From Phreatobacter stygius (GTDB lineage Bacteria; Pseudomonadota; Alphaproteobacteria; Rhizobiales; Phreatobacteraceae): a stretch of 64,000 nt of DNA. Made by a program: the position numbers and the translations under genes. Location: assembly GCF_005144885.1 (NCBI RefSeq), contig NZ_CP039690.1, positions 1,935,001 to 1,999,000 on the forward strand, in the 5' to 3' direction. The notes under the pieces are model-generated. The model saw only the letters and a program-made list of their open reading frames with translations. It made no database searches and had not been told where the DNA came from. Shown here in pieces: positions 11,555 through 20,670 of the stretch. How positions within the stretch are numbered: position 1 is the first letter of the stretch; every line of letters starts with the position of its first letter.

Positions 11555-12181
11555 TCAGCGTCGTTCGTCGTAGATCACCCGCACCAGATCGGCGGCGTTC
11601 TTGGCGCCGAGCTTTTCCATGATCCGGGCGCGGTGAACCTCGATCGTCCGCGGGCTGATCCCGAGACTGCGGCCGGCCTCCTTGTTGGAGGCGCCGCGCA
11701 CCAGTTCCTGCAACACGTCGCGCTCGCGCGGGGTCAGCAGGCTCGCGCCATCCGGCCCGAGCGCCGCCACCGGATCGGCCCGTTCGGCACGCCGCCTGGC
11801 ATTGACCGCCAGCGCCTGAATGACCTGAACGATGACCTTGTCGGCATCGAAGGGCTTTTCGACCAGATCGACGGCACCGGCCTTGATCGCTTCCACCGCC
11901 ATCGGAATATCGGCATGGCCTGATATCATCACGACCGGGCCGGTGAATTTGCGCGCGTTGAGCTGTCTCAGCACGTCGAGGCCGCTCGGCCCCGGCAGAT
12001 GGACGTCCAGAAGAATGGCATCCGGTGCGCGATGCTGCAGGGCAATCAGCGTTGCCGGCCCGTCGGCAAAAGTCGTGACCCGAAAACCGGATTGCTCGAA
12101 CAGGATGGCAAGAGCGTCGCGAATGGCGGCATCGTCGTCGACGATGAAAAGGTCGCCCGCATGGCCCGCGTCCGTCGACAT
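11555..12181 (-). CDS. FixJ-family two-component response regulator
   Basis: 208-residue transcription factor: receiver domain (9-125) with acidic pocket DDD 15-17, phospho-acceptor D59 in LLDVHLPGPSG and the conserved Lys in VEKPFDAD, then a LuxR-type helix-turn-helix (about 145-205; LTPRERDVLQEL, SNKEAGRSLGISPRTIEVHR). FixJ-class regulators dimerise on phosphorylation and activate sigma-70 promoters. The ATG at 12181 follows a GGGGGG run. No kinase is next to it: the flanking genes are a small unknown protein and an EamA transporter, so it is an orphan here. Target genes are unknown. Confidence 0.9.
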   Translation of the reverse strand: MSTDAGHAGDLFIVDDDAAIRDALAILFEQSGFRVTTFADGPATLIALQHRAPDAILLDVHLPGPSGLDVLRQLNARKFTGPVVMISGHADIPMAVEAIKAGAVDLVEKPFDADKVIVQVIQALAVNARRRAERADPVAALGPDGASLLTPRERDVLQELVRGASNKEAGRSLGISPRTIEVHRARIMEKLGAKNAADLVRVIYDERR

Positions 12182-12305
12182 GACCAAGCCCCCTGAAATT
12201 CCAAATGGCACCGACCTCACGAGCCGCGGTCATGCTGCCCGAAGCTTCGCAAAACCCTCGTCAGTACATAACCGTATGCGACAAATTGCCCCTGGGTCAA
12301 GCCGC

Positions 12306-13253
12306 TCAGCCGGCGCCCTTCACCACCCGCTCGCGATACAGCAGATAGAGGCCGGAAGCGATGACGATGCCGGCGCCCGCCAGCGTATGCGGCGCCGGCA
12401 CCTGGCCGAAGAACAGCGCTCCGAAAGTCACCATCCAGATGATCTGGGTGTAGATGAACGGCGACAGCACGCCGGCCGGCGCGAAGCCATGGGCCATGAT
12501 CAGCAGCCAGTGGCCGATCGCGCCGAAGGCGCCCGTCGCGACCATGCCGAGAACCACCCAGCCGCTCGACGGCGTGATCCAGACCATTGGCACCAGCGCG
12601 CTCGCCACGACGGCCCCGAACGCAACCGAATAGATCGACGTCGTCGCCGGTGAATCATAATTCGCCAGCACGCGGGTCTGCAGGCTGTAGACCGCGTAGA
12701 AAAACGCGCCGGACAACGACAGCAGCATCGCCCAATGCATGCTGCCGCTCCAGGGATGCGTCACCACGATGACGCCGATGAAACCGACGACCACGGCGGC
12801 CCAGCGCCTTGGACCGATCCACTCGCCGAGAAACGGGCCGGCCAGGATCGCCACCAGGAACGGCGTCGCGAACATGATCGACACGGTCTGGTCGAGTTGA
12901 AGATATTGCAGGGCAATGAAATTGAACGCCGTCGAGCCGAACAGCAGGGCCGAACGTATCGCCTGGATCCATGGTCGCCGCGTCACCAGGACGCGCGGGT
13001 TGCGCCAGGGATTGAACATGATGAGGACCACGACCAAGGCCGCGCAATAACGCGCCCAGACCACCTGGATCGGGTCCATCGCGGTGTTGAGCCACTTGGC
13101 GATGGTGTCGAGACAGGCGAAACAGGCGAGCGCCGTCACCATCAGGCCGATGCCCTTGAGCCGCAGGCGTGCCGCCGCGGGCGCGGCGACGGCCGGCAGC
13201 GGGGCGACCCCATCCAGAGCGACTGGTCCCTCTTTCATGATAGACCAAGCCAT
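12306..13253 (-). CDS. EamA/DMT-family transporter
   Basis: About 315 residues with ten hydrophobic segments in two EamA repeats (roughly 35-165 and 180-310), the drug/metabolite transporter layout of inner-membrane exporters. Recognisable pieces are ALACFACLDTIAKWL, the loop WARYCAALVVVL, GEWIGPRRWAAVVVGFIGV in the first repeat and LIMAHGFAPAGVLSPFIYTQI in the second. Substrate cannot be predicted; members export amino acids, nucleobases or carboxylates. The start is uncertain: ATG 13253 and ATG 13238 are five codons apart and neither has a clear ribosome-binding site; longer forms up to 13364 are open. It reads in the same direction as the FixJ-type gene, 124 nt upstream of it. Confidence 0.85.
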   Translation of the reverse strand: MAWSIMKEGPVALDGVAPLPAVAAPAAARLRLKGIGLMVTALACFACLDTIAKWLNTAMDPIQVVWARYCAALVVVLIMFNPWRNPRVLVTRRPWIQAIRSALLFGSTAFNFIALQYLQLDQTVSIMFATPFLVAILAGPFLGEWIGPRRWAAVVVGFIGVIVVTHPWSGSMHWAMLLSLSGAFFYAVYSLQTRVLANYDSPATTSIYSVAFGAVVASALVPMVWITPSSGWVVLGMVATGAFGAIGHWLLIMAHGFAPAGVLSPFIYTQIIWMVTFGALFFGQVPAPHTLAGAGIVIASGLYLLYRERVVKGAG

Positions 13254-13355
13254 ATCCGATTTGGCTTTGGGCCGAACCGCGCGCCTCCGCATGGGAGACG
13301 TGCACGGTTTGTCGCAACGGCGGTCTGAAATCGCATGCGGCCGACCCCGCCCCGC

Positions 13356-13388
13356 AAAAAGCAAGAAGCCGGCGCTATGGCCGGCTTC
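13356..13388 (-). terminator. Rho-independent terminator of the PBP-activator gene
   Basis: On the minus strand a perfect 9-bp stem GAAGCCGGC / GCCGGCTTC with a 6-nt loop is followed by TTGCTTTTT. It lies 32 nt after the stop at 13421. Confidence 0.88.
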
Positions 13389-13420
13389 CTGATCTCTGGG
13401 TGACGGTGGAATGCTGCCGG

Positions 13421-14647
13421 TCAGGAGCCGCCGCCGAACGAACGCGGCGCCGGGCTGACCACGCGTCCGCCTGCCTGGATCACCGCCAGGCCGCGTTGCG
13501 GCGTGCCGTCGGCGCGGAAGCGGAACAGGCCGTCGACACCGTTGAAGCCCGAGTCGTTGGTCAGCACGCTCTCCGAGAAACGCTGGGTGCCCTGGGTGCG
13601 GACGAGCGCGGCGACGAGCGACACCGAGTCATAGGTGAGCGAGGCGATGCGCGTCGGATCCTGACCGAAGCGGGCGCGATAGCGGCCGGCAAAGCTCTGG
13701 AAGCCGGCGCCATCGGGCGCGGCATAGACGGCGGTCGGGGCCGCCTGCGCGGCGCCGCGATTGCCGACCCAGGTGCTGACGCCCAGCACCTGGACACGCC
13801 GGGTGTCGATGCCGGCCGCCGAGAGCGCGCGGATCGCCGCACCGTCATAGGGATCCGGGACGAAGATGGCATCGATCTGATTGGCGATGCCGGCGAGCTT
13901 GGCCGCCGCTGCCGTGACGCCGGCCGGTTCGAGCGGGAAGGTCTCGATCGCGACGACGCGTCCGCCCGAGCGGCTCACCGCCTCCTGGAACGCGCCCTGC
14001 ACGACCTGTCCGAAAGCCGAGTTCGGCACGAAGGCGGCATAAGAACGCTTGCCCTGCTGGGCCGCATATTGAACGATCCGCTCGACCGTCGCCTGGGGCG
14101 TAATGCTCATCAGATAGACGCCGCGGGTGGCGACGCTGACATCGGTGGAATAGGCCATGATCGGCTTGCCGGCGGGCCGGGCGACGGCCGCGGCGCCGCG
14201 CACCGATTCCGCCAGCAGCGGCCCGAGAATGAGTTCGGCGCCCTCCTGAAGGGCCGCCTGGGTTGCCGCTTGCGCGCCCTCGGTGGTGCCGCCGTCATCC
14301 TTGACCAGGATGGTCAGGTCCGGCCCCTGGAATTCCGCCATGGCCATTTCGGCGGCGTTGCGCAGGCTGGTCGCCGTGCCGCTGGCCGGTCCGCTGGCCG
14401 ACAGCGGCAGCAGGAGCGCGATCTTCACCGAGCCGGTGCCGATCGTCGTGCCCGCGCCTGGCGCGGCTTGCGCGTTCGGCGGCGTCGCTGCCGGGCCGCC
14501 GGGCGCCGAGCCCCCGACATTCAGACCGGAACAACCGGCAAGCCCGAGCACCATGGCGGCCGACAAGAATCCGCGACGCGGAAGATCGAGACGCAAGAAT
14601 CCGGGCGCCCCATTGCGCGCCGGGCCAAAGTCCCGCCGATTAGCCAT
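13421..14647 (-). CDS. Penicillin-binding protein activator lipoprotein (LpoA/LppC-like)
   Basis: 408 residues from ATG 14647. A twin-Arg-like basic start, a hydrophobic segment and the lipobox LGLAGC mark an outer- or inner-membrane lipoprotein; the mature chain begins at the Cys near residue 40. The rest is a periplasmic-binding fold of the Peripla_BP_6/LppC kind (KIALLLPLSASGP, ILVKDDGG, ELILGPLLAESV, IMAYSTDVSVA, FVPNSAFGQ, AIFVPDPYDG). In E. coli LpoA activates PBP1A from the outer membrane; alphaproteobacterial members lack the N-terminal TPR part, as here. It is divergent from rsmI, the arrangement usual for this family in alphaproteobacteria. Direct evidence for PBP activation in this clade is lacking, so the role is by homology. 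Confidence 0.85.
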   Translation of the reverse strand: MANRRDFGPARNGAPGFLRLDLPRRGFLSAAMVLGLAGCSGLNVGGSAPGGPAATPPNAQAAPGAGTTIGTGSVKIALLLPLSASGPASGTATSLRNAAEMAMAEFQGPDLTILVKDDGGTTEGAQAATQAALQEGAELILGPLLAESVRGAAAVARPAGKPIMAYSTDVSVATRGVYLMSITPQATVERIVQYAAQQGKRSYAAFVPNSAFGQVVQGAFQEAVSRSGGRVVAIETFPLEPAGVTAAAAKLAGIANQIDAIFVPDPYDGAAIRALSAAGIDTRRVQVLGVSTWVGNRGAAQAAPTAVYAAPDGAGFQSFAGRYRARFGQDPTRIASLTYDSVSLVAALVRTQGTQRFSESVLTNDSGFNGVDGLFRFRADGTPQRGLAVIQAGGRVVSPAPRSFGGGS

Positions 14648-15019
14648 TCTCGTCACCACGAAAGGCCTCCACATGCCCGAACGCCCCATCCACTATCTCG
14701 CATTAACCGTGTCGCATCGCCAAGGTCAAACCCATGCATGGTAAATGGCGTTGCCCTTGAGCAACAATCGAACCGCGGCGAGCCGGATCATCAATGCCGC
14801 CGCTGACCTGGCGGGGAGCCCGCGGACCGCCCGTCCACCTTGGTTTTACTGCCGCTTCGACGGTCATCCTCGCCCGGTCCGCGACGGGGTCCCGTCACGA
14901 TAGACACAGCGCTTCAATTTTTGGCGTTCTCGGACGTGCCGGCGCCGAGCGGCCCTGCGTCGCGTCACATGACGGCCGCCGGCCGGCAGCTTACAGTGCC
15001 ATTTGGAGATCCATCATTC
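14648..15019. other. Intergenic region between the LpoA-like gene and rsmI
   Basis: 372 bases between divergent genes, so it should hold both promoters. I see no convincing -35/-10 pair, dyad or RNA gene. The only firm signal is the GGAG ribosome-binding site at 15005-15008 of rsmI. Confidence 0.5.
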
Positions 15020-15985
15020 ATGACGCGCCTTGCCGATTCACCTTCGCCCGCACGCCGCTACCTCATCGGCGGCACCGCTTTCACTGCCCGGCCGCTGGAA
15101 CCTGGCCTGCATGTGGTCGCGACGCCGATCGGCAACCTGCGCGACATCACCATCCGGGCGATCGAAACCATGGCCGCGGCCGACGTGCTGGCCTGTGAGG
15201 ACACCCGCATCACCCGCCGCCTGGTCGACCATTTCGGCATGACCGTGCCGCTGGTGCCCTATCACGAGCACAATGCCGCGGAGATGCGCCCGAAACTGCT
15301 GGCCCGGCTCGCGGCCGGCCAGGCGGTCGCGCTTTGCTCCGATGCCGGAACGCCGCTGGTCTCCGACCCGGGCTTCAAGCTGGTCGAGGCGGTGCGCGCC
15401 GCCGACCTGCCGGTCGTTCCGGTGCCCGGACCTTCCGCCGTGCTGGCCGCCCTGGTGGCCGCTGGACTGCCGACCGACGCGTTCTTTTTCGACGGCTTCC
15501 TGCCGGTCAAGACGGTCGGCCGGCGCGGTCGGGCCAAGGACCTGGCCGGCGTCCCCGGCTCGCTGGTCTTTTTCGAGACCGGGCCGCGCCTGGCCACCTC
15601 GCTCGCCGATCTCCTGGCCGAACTCGGCGACCGCCAGGCGGCGGTCTGCCGTGAACTCACCAAGGCTCACGAAGAGGTCCGCCGCGGGCCGCTCAGTCTG
15701 CTTGCCGCGCATTACGCCGCCTCGGCCGACCCGAAGGGCGAGATCGTCCTGGTCATCGCCCCGCCGGGCGAGACCCCGCCGCCGGCCGCCGACGACATCG
15801 ACGCCATGCTGCGCGCGGCGCTCGCCACCGGCTCGGTCAAGGATGCCGCGACCGCGGTCGCGGAGGCCACCGGCCTCGCCCGCCGCGAGCTCTACCAGCG
15901 CGCCCTGGATCTCGCCAAGACCGGGACAGGTGGCGAACCGCCCGCGGCACGCGATGGAGAGCCCGCGGCACGGACCATCCCATGA
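15020..15985 (+). CDS. rsmI: RsmI, 16S rRNA (cytidine-1402 2'-O)-methyltransferase
   Basis: Methylates the 2'-OH of C1402 in the ribosomal P-site using SAM. 321 residues from ATG 15020, which has GGAG 11 nt upstream; an open frame continues to 14840 without family sequence. The tetrapyrrole-methylase fold is plain: LHVVATPIGNLRDIT (SAM-binding loop), ACEDTRITRRLVDHF, ALCSDAGTPLVSDPG, VPVPGPSAVLAAL, and FFETGPRLATSLADL. The extra C-terminal 40 residues (Pro/Ala/Asp-rich) are typical of longer alphaproteobacterial versions. The stop overlaps the yraN start (ATGA), so the two are translationally coupled. Confidence 0.96.
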   Translation: MTRLADSPSPARRYLIGGTAFTARPLEPGLHVVATPIGNLRDITIRAIETMAAADVLACEDTRITRRLVDHFGMTVPLVPYHEHNAAEMRPKLLARLAAGQAVALCSDAGTPLVSDPGFKLVEAVRAADLPVVPVPGPSAVLAALVAAGLPTDAFFFDGFLPVKTVGRRGRAKDLAGVPGSLVFFETGPRLATSLADLLAELGDRQAAVCRELTKAHEEVRRGPLSLLAAHYAASADPKGEIVLVIAPPGETPPPAADDIDAMLRAALATGSVKDAATAVAEATGLARRELYQRALDLAKTGTGGEPPAARDGEPAARTIP

Positions 15986-16377
15986 GCGGCCGTCCGGTCC
16001 GCCGGCGCGAGGCCGACCCGAAGCGCTCCGGTGCCTGGGGGCGGGGCCGGCTCGCCGAGACCGCCGCAGCCGTCCTCCTGATCTTCAAGGGCTATCGCAT
16101 CCTGGCGCGCCGCTGGCGGACACCAGGCGCCGAGATCGACATGGTGGTCCGGCGTGGCAATTGCCTGGTCTTTGTCGAGGTCAAGGCGCGAACCAATCTG
16201 GCCGAGGCCGAGATCGCGCTCGGCAACGCCCAGCGCCGGCGGATCACCGAGGCCGCCGAGCGGTTCTGCGCCGCGCATCCCCGCCATGCCGGCTGCGATA
16301 GGCGCTACGACATGATCCTGGTATCGAAGGGCGCGATGCCACGCCATATTCCAGGCGCCTTCGACGCGAATTTCTGA
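15982..16377 (+). CDS. YraN/UPF0102 family protein, nuclease-like fold
   Basis: 131 residues. The restriction-endonuclease-like core is intact: GRLAETAAAVLLIFKGY, GAEIDMVVRRGNCLVFVEVKAR gives the D-(x)n-ExK pattern (Asp in EIDMV, Glu and Lys in VEVKAR). The function of UPF0102 is not established; a role in Holliday-junction or DNA repair has been proposed from structure. Coupled to rsmI by a 4-nt overlap and followed 12 nt later by gshB, forming the rsmI-yraN-gshB run. Confidence 0.9.
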   Translation: MSGRPVRRREADPKRSGAWGRGRLAETAAAVLLIFKGYRILARRWRTPGAEIDMVVRRGNCLVFVEVKARTNLAEAEIALGNAQRRRITEAAERFCAAHPRHAGCDRRYDMILVSKGAMPRHIPGAFDANF

Positions 16378-16389
16378 AAGGAATGCCCC

Positions 16390-17331
16390 ATGCGGCTCAA
16401 GGTCGCTGTCCAGATGGACGCCATCGAGACCATCAAGATCAAAGGTGATTCCGGCTTCGCGCTGATCCTGGAGGCGCAGGCCCGCGGTCACGAGGTGGGC
16501 TATTACCATCCCGACCGGCTGGCTCTGCGCGACGGCCTGCCGACCGCCTGGGTCGCGCCGCTGACCGTACGTGACGTCGAGGGCGATCACTTCACCGCCG
16601 GCGCGCCCGTGCGCACCCGGCTCGACGCGTTCGACGTGATCCTGATGCGCCAGGATCCGCCCTTCGACCTGCATTACATTACCGCCACGCATTTGCTCGA
16701 GCGCGTCCACCCGAAGACCCTGGTCGTCAATGATCCCTTCCACGTCAGGAATGCGCCGGAAAAGATCTTCGTCACGCTGTTCCCCCAGTTGATGCCGACG
16801 ACCTTGATCACCCGCGACCCCGATGAGGTGCGCGCTTTCCGCCAGGAGATGGGCGACATCGTGATGAAGCCGCTCTATGGCCATGGCGGGGCCGGCGTCT
16901 TCCGGATCCGCGCCGGCGACGAGAATTTCGGCTCGTTCCTCGACACTTTCGCCAGCCTCAGCCGCGAGCCCTGGGTGATCCAGCGCTATCTGCCGGCGGT
17001 GCGTGACGGCGACAAGCGCATCATCCTGGTCGACGGTGTCTTCGCCGGCGCGGTCAACCGTGTCCCCGCGGCCGATGATCTCAGGTCCAACATGGTGCGC
17101 GGCGGCGCCGCCGAGACCACCCAGCTCAGTGAACGCGAGCGCGAGATCTGCGAGACCATCGGGCCCGAACTGAAGGCGCGCGGTCTGGTCATCGCCGGCA
17201 TCGACGTGATCGGCGGCAACCTGACCGAGATCAACGTCACCGCGCCGACCGGCATCCGCGCCATCAAGCGGCTGGGCGGACCGGATCTTGCGGTCGCCGT
17301 CTGGGATGCGATCGAAGCCAGGCGCGGCTGA
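16390..17331 (+). CDS. gshB: Glutathione synthase
   Basis: Joins gamma-glutamylcysteine and glycine with ATP to make glutathione in the cytoplasm. 313 residues, the normal length. It starts with the GSH-S N-terminal domain ([19 protein letters not shown]) and continues into the ATP-grasp domain with [15 protein letters not shown] (ATP-binding glycine-rich loop), [21 protein letters not shown] (20 residues or fewer at a time) and the metal-binding NVTAPTGIR near the end. AAAGGA is the ribosome-binding site. gshA is not in the window. Confidence 0.97.
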   Translation: MRLKVAVQMDAIETIKIKGDSGFALILEAQARGHEVGYYHPDRLALRDGLPTAWVAPLTVRDVEGDHFTAGAPVRTRLDAFDVILMRQDPPFDLHYITATHLLERVHPKTLVVNDPFHVRNAPEKIFVTLFPQLMPTTLITRDPDEVRAFRQEMGDIVMKPLYGHGGAGVFRIRAGDENFGSFLDTFASLSREPWVIQRYLPAVRDGDKRIILVDGVFAGAVNRVPAADDLRSNMVRGGAAETTQLSEREREICETIGPELKARGLVIAGIDVIGGNLTEINVTAPTGIRAIKRLGGPDLAVAVWDAIEARRG

Positions 17332-17633
17332 CGCCCCGCGGCGCGGCAGGCCTGACGCCGAGGGAAGCCGGGCGCCGAGGCGTGTCGACGCGGTCGGCAT
17401 GCCGGCCTCGGCGCAGCAATGGCGCGCAGGCCGAGCCGCTGATGACGCCGGCCCAGTTCCGGCGCCATCGGCGCATGCCGCCGGCCGCCGAACGCGCTCC
17501 CGAGGCGACGGCGATCGAACTCCCTGAACAATGACATCGATCACCGTTGCCACGCCGCTCCAACCAGGCCTGCGATTGACAGACGAGCATTGCCCGCTAG
17601 TCTAACCATCATACAGGTTAGGTTTTGCGGGCA
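17332..17633. other. Intergenic region gshB-azlC
   Basis: 302 bases. The first two-thirds is a GC-rich stretch without a recognisable gene or RNA. The last 60 bases hold a probable azlCD promoter and a dyad, listed separately. Confidence 0.5.
17576..17621 (+). promoter_or_regulatory. Probable azlCD promoter with overlapping dyad
   Basis: A consensus -35 TTGACA at 17576-17581 is followed 16-18 nt later by an imperfect -10 (TAGTCT/TCTAAC). Across and just after it lies an inverted repeat CTAACC-N8-GGTTAG (17602-17607 and 17616-17621), 13 nt before the azlC ATG. A repressor bound there would block the promoter. AzlCD operons are often controlled by Lrp/AsnC-type regulators, but no such gene is present here, so the binding protein is not known. 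Confidence 0.45.
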
Positions 17634-18374
17634 ATGGCGGTTGAAGCGAGCGAGCCCAGCCGGCAGGTGACCTTCACCGGCGCCGGATTTCTGCACGGCG
17701 CCCGCGCGGCGCAGGCGCTTTGCGCCGGCGTCTTCGTTTATGGCGTCGCTTTCGGACTGGTCGCCCAACAGGTTGGGCTGTCGCTGATCGAGGCGGGCCT
17801 GATGAGCGCCGTCGTCTATTCGGGTTCGGCCCAGCTTGCCGCCGCAAGCGCGCTTGGTGGTCGCGGCGCCGGTGGCGCGGTTGCCGTCTCGGCCATCGCC
17901 GCGACGATCCTGGTGATGAACGCGCGCTATATCCTCTACGGCGCCGCGCTCAGGCCCTGGCTTGGCAAGCTTCCGGCCTTCCCGGCCTATGCAACCCTGT
18001 TCTTCCTTGGCGACGGCAACTGGCTCTTGTCGATGAAGGAACATGCCGCGGGCGGAAGGGATGCGGCCTATGTCCTCGGATCGGGCCTTGCGATGTTTGT
18101 CGCCTGGCTGGCCGGGACGATCCTCGGGCAGACCGCCGGCCTGATCGTGCCGGATCCATCCCGGCTCGGCCTTGATTTTCTGCTGGTGGCTTTTGCCGCC
18201 GCCATGGGCGTCGGCATGTTCAAGGGCAAAGGCGATCTGGCCGCGCTCGCGGCGGCCGCTGCAACCGCGATCGTGGTCAATCTTGTCGCCTCGACCGGCT
18301 GGGCGATCGTCGCCGCCGGGATCGCCGGCGCCATCACCGCCGCCATCCGCTTCGCGCCACCGGACGGCGCCTGA
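17634..18374 (+). CDS. azlC: AzlC family branched-chain amino-acid exporter, large subunit
   Basis: 246 residues from ATG 17634 (a TTG three codons upstream is the alternative). An AzlC/YgaZ protein: inner-membrane subunit that, with AzlD, exports branched-chain amino acids or related compounds. Several hydrophobic segments are visible, with the AzlC-typical piece GVFVYGVAFGLVAQQVGLSLIE (in part), MSAVVYSGSAQLAAAS and MNARYILYGAALRPWL. The stop TGA is directly abutted by the azlD ATG, so the two are expressed together. The pair interrupts the gshB-comM neighbourhood usual in related genomes. Confidence 0.9.
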   Translation: MAVEASEPSRQVTFTGAGFLHGARAAQALCAGVFVYGVAFGLVAQQVGLSLIEAGLMSAVVYSGSAQLAAASALGGRGAGGAVAVSAIAATILVMNARYILYGAALRPWLGKLPAFPAYATLFFLGDGNWLLSMKEHAAGGRDAAYVLGSGLAMFVAWLAGTILGQTAGLIVPDPSRLGLDFLLVAFAAAMGVGMFKGKGDLAALAAAAATAIVVNLVASTGWAIVAAGIAGAITAAIRFAPPDGA

Positions 18375-18677
18375 ATGTCGGTCGAACCAACCTTCCTGCC
18401 GCTTCTGCTGGCGATGGCGCTGGCCTCCTTCGCCTGCCGGGCCTCCGGCTTCTGGCTGATGCGCTTCATCCCGATCACGCCGCGGCTCGAGGCCGCGCTG
18501 AAGGCGACGCCGGTCGCCGTGATGGTCGGCATCGTCGTGCCCACCGCGATGCGCGGACAAATCCCGGAACTGATCGCGCTCGGCGTCGTGGCTGTCGCCA
18601 TGCGGCTGACCGGCAATGACCTTATCGCTGCACTGGCCGGCGTCGCGACGGTTGCGGCATGGCGGGTTGTGGCCTGA
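18375..18677 (+). CDS. azlD: AzlD family branched-chain amino-acid transport protein
   Basis: 100 residues, three to four membrane segments, AzlD/YgaH family: LLAMALASFACRASGFWLMRF near the start (in part) and the conserved IVVPTAMRG. Small partner of AzlC in the exporter. Start ATG is immediately after the azlC stop. Confidence 0.9.
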   Translation: MSVEPTFLPLLLAMALASFACRASGFWLMRFIPITPRLEAALKATPVAVMVGIVVPTAMRGQIPELIALGVVAVAMRLTGNDLIAALAGVATVAAWRVVA

Positions 18678-18765
18678 GGCAAGCAGGCGGCCGGCAAGGC
18701 CATCGGGATGTTCCCTTATTGTTCTCAGCCCGCGCCTGTGCAGACTGGCACGCGGGGGTTGAACC

Positions 18766-20301
18766 ATGGTCCAACGCGTCGCGACCGTTGCCTTCCAGGG
18801 GATCGAGGCCAAGCCCGTGGACGTGCAGGTTCATGTGCTGGCCGGCAACGTCGTCTTCAATATTGTCGGCCTGCCGGACAAGGCCGTGAACGAAGCCAAG
18901 GAGCGGGTGCGCTCGGCGCTGGTTGCCTCCGGCCTGGCACTGCCCGGCCGGCGCATCACCGTCAATCTCGCGCCGGCCGACCTGCCCAAGGAAGGCAGCC
19001 ATTTCGACCTGCCGATCGCCCTTGGCCTGATGGCCGCCATCGGCGCCATTCCGCATGATGCGCTGGACGGTTTCGTCGTCCTTGGCGAACTGGCGCTGGA
19101 CGGCCGGCTGACGCCGGTTGCCGGCGTCCTGCCGGCGGCCATGGCCGCCAATGCGCAAGGTCTCGGCATCATCTGCCCGGCGGCCTGCGGCCCGGAAGCT
19201 GCCTGGGCCGGCGAGGCCGTCGAGGTGCTCGCCCCCGACAACCTGGTTCAACTGGCCAATCATTTCAAAGGCACGCAGGTCCTGTCGCGGCCCAAGCCCG
19301 GCATTCGCGCCGTCGATGCGCCGCTCGCCGATTTCCGCGACATCAAGGGCCAGGAGAGCGCCAAGCGCGCGGTCGAGATCGCCGCCGCCGGTGGCCACGC
19401 CCTGTTGATGAGCGGTCCGCCGGGATCCGGCAAGTCCATGCTGGCGAGCCGCATGCCATCGATCCTGCCGCCCCTGGCGCCAGCCGAACTGCTGGAAGTC
19501 TCGATGATCCATTCGGTGGCGGGGGAACTCGAAGGCGGAGCCTTGACCACGCGGCGGCCATTCCGGGCCCCACATCACTCCGCCACCATGCCGGCGCTGA
19601 TCGGCGGCGGCCAAAGGATCAAACCCGGCGAGGTGTCGCTCGCCCATCACGGCGTGCTGTTCCTCGACGAACTGCCGGAGTTCCAGCCACACGTGCTGGA
19701 TGGGCTGCGCCAGCCGATCGAGACCGGCGAGGCGATGATCGCCCGGGCCAACCAGCGTGTCTGCTTCCCGGCCCGGTTCCAGCTGGTCGCCGCCATGAAC
19801 CCCTGCCGCTGCGGTCTGGCGACCGACCCGGGCCATAGCTGCAAGCGCGCGGCCAATGATCGCTGCATGGCCGACTACCAGGCCAAGATCTCCGGCCCGC
19901 TGATCGACCGGATGGACCTGGTCATCGAGGTGCCGGCGGTCTCGGCTGCCGATCTGATCCTGCCGGCGCCGGGCGAAGGCAGCCGCGAGATCGGCGCCCG
20001 CGTCGCGGGCGCGCGCCTGATCCAGGCCGAACGTTATGCAGCCCTTGGCCTGGCGATCCGCCTCAACGCCCATTGCCCGCCTTCGGTGCTGGACGAGGTG
20101 GCAGCCCTCGATGCCGCCGGCCAGGCGCTGTTGCGCGACGCCGCCGACGCGATGCGGTTGACCGCGCGTGGTTATCACCGCGTCCTCAAGGTCGCCCGGA
20201 CGCTCGCCGATCTCGACGGCGAGGCCAGGCTCGGCCGCATTCACCTCGCCGAGGCGCTGACCTATCGGGGCTCGCCCTCAAAGTTGCGCAGCGCGGCCTG
20301 A
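18766..20301 (+). CDS. comM: ComM/YifB family Mg-chelatase-like AAA+ ATPase
   Basis: 511 residues, full length. N-terminal Lon-protease-like S5 fold domain (1-190), then the AAA+ Mg-chelatase domain with Walker A GPPGSGKSM near 218, Walker B LFLDELPEF and the Cys-rich MNPCRCGL segment, then the C-terminal Mg_chelatase_C helix bundle (TARGYHRVLKVARTLADL). In naturally transforming bacteria ComM is a hexameric helicase that promotes branch migration during recombination of incoming DNA. The last 49 codons plus stop (20152-20301) recur at 39505-39654 beyond the secretion block. The gene itself appears intact, so either it was restored by the incoming copy or the second copy is a duplicate. Confidence 0.95.
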   Translation: MVQRVATVAFQGIEAKPVDVQVHVLAGNVVFNIVGLPDKAVNEAKERVRSALVASGLALPGRRITVNLAPADLPKEGSHFDLPIALGLMAAIGAIPHDALDGFVVLGELALDGRLTPVAGVLPAAMAANAQGLGIICPAACGPEAAWAGEAVEVLAPDNLVQLANHFKGTQVLSRPKPGIRAVDAPLADFRDIKGQESAKRAVEIAAAGGHALLMSGPPGSGKSMLASRMPSILPPLAPAELLEVSMIHSVAGELEGGALTTRRPFRAPHHSATMPALIGGGQRIKPGEVSLAHHGVLFLDELPEFQPHVLDGLRQPIETGEAMIARANQRVCFPARFQLVAAMNPCRCGLATDPGHSCKRAANDRCMADYQAKISGPLIDRMDLVIEVPAVSAADLILPAPGEGSREIGARVAGARLIQAERYAALGLAIRLNAHCPPSVLDEVAALDAAGQALLRDAADAMRLTARGYHRVLKVARTLADLDGEARLGRIHLAEALTYRGSPSKLRSAA

Positions 20302-20315
20302 AGCAACCTGCCCTG
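20152..20315 (+). repeat. Left direct repeat: 3' end of comM
   Basis: The last 150 nt of comM (from the ATG triplet at 20152 to the TGA at 20299-20301) plus about 14 nt. By hand alignment it differs from 39505-39654 at 11 of 150 positions with no gaps, and 74 consecutive bases (20173-20246) are identical. Upstream of 20150 the two loci share nothing visible. Confidence 0.92.
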
Positions 20316-20670
20316 GCTTCATAGCCGCCCCAGATCCCGGCTGCGCGTGGCGCCTGTCGATGTAGCCGGAGGCCGGACCGGAACTATTGGCCGGCTGAAC
20401 GTCGTGGAACAAGCCGCCAAATCTGGCTGTAGCGATCAAATCCTGGCTTGCTACCGCAGCTTGTGAACATCGGTGGCCATACCTCCAATGGCTATAACCC
20501 TTTTGCCCAGGGTGCCGGACATCGTTCCTAAGTGTCTCTTTGAGTCTAAACGCCAAAGCCGTGTCGCACGGGCGAACGCGAGGCGGGCATGGGTGTGCCA
20601 GGTGGACCCTGGATGCCAGAGGGACTCCGCAGTTTCCCACACTACGTCCTGGCCGCAAGGGATCTGTCTC
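20302..20670. other. Upstream region of the giant gene
   Basis: 369 bases between comM and the chosen start at 20671. It must contain the promoter of the secretion block unless that block depends on read-through from comM. The frame of the giant gene is open back to 20473, but the predicted residues (many Arg, Cys, His) look unlike the protein. A weak inverted pair GCCAT-N7-ATGGC occurs near 20475-20495. No clear -35/-10 pair or RNA gene. Confidence 0.45.
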
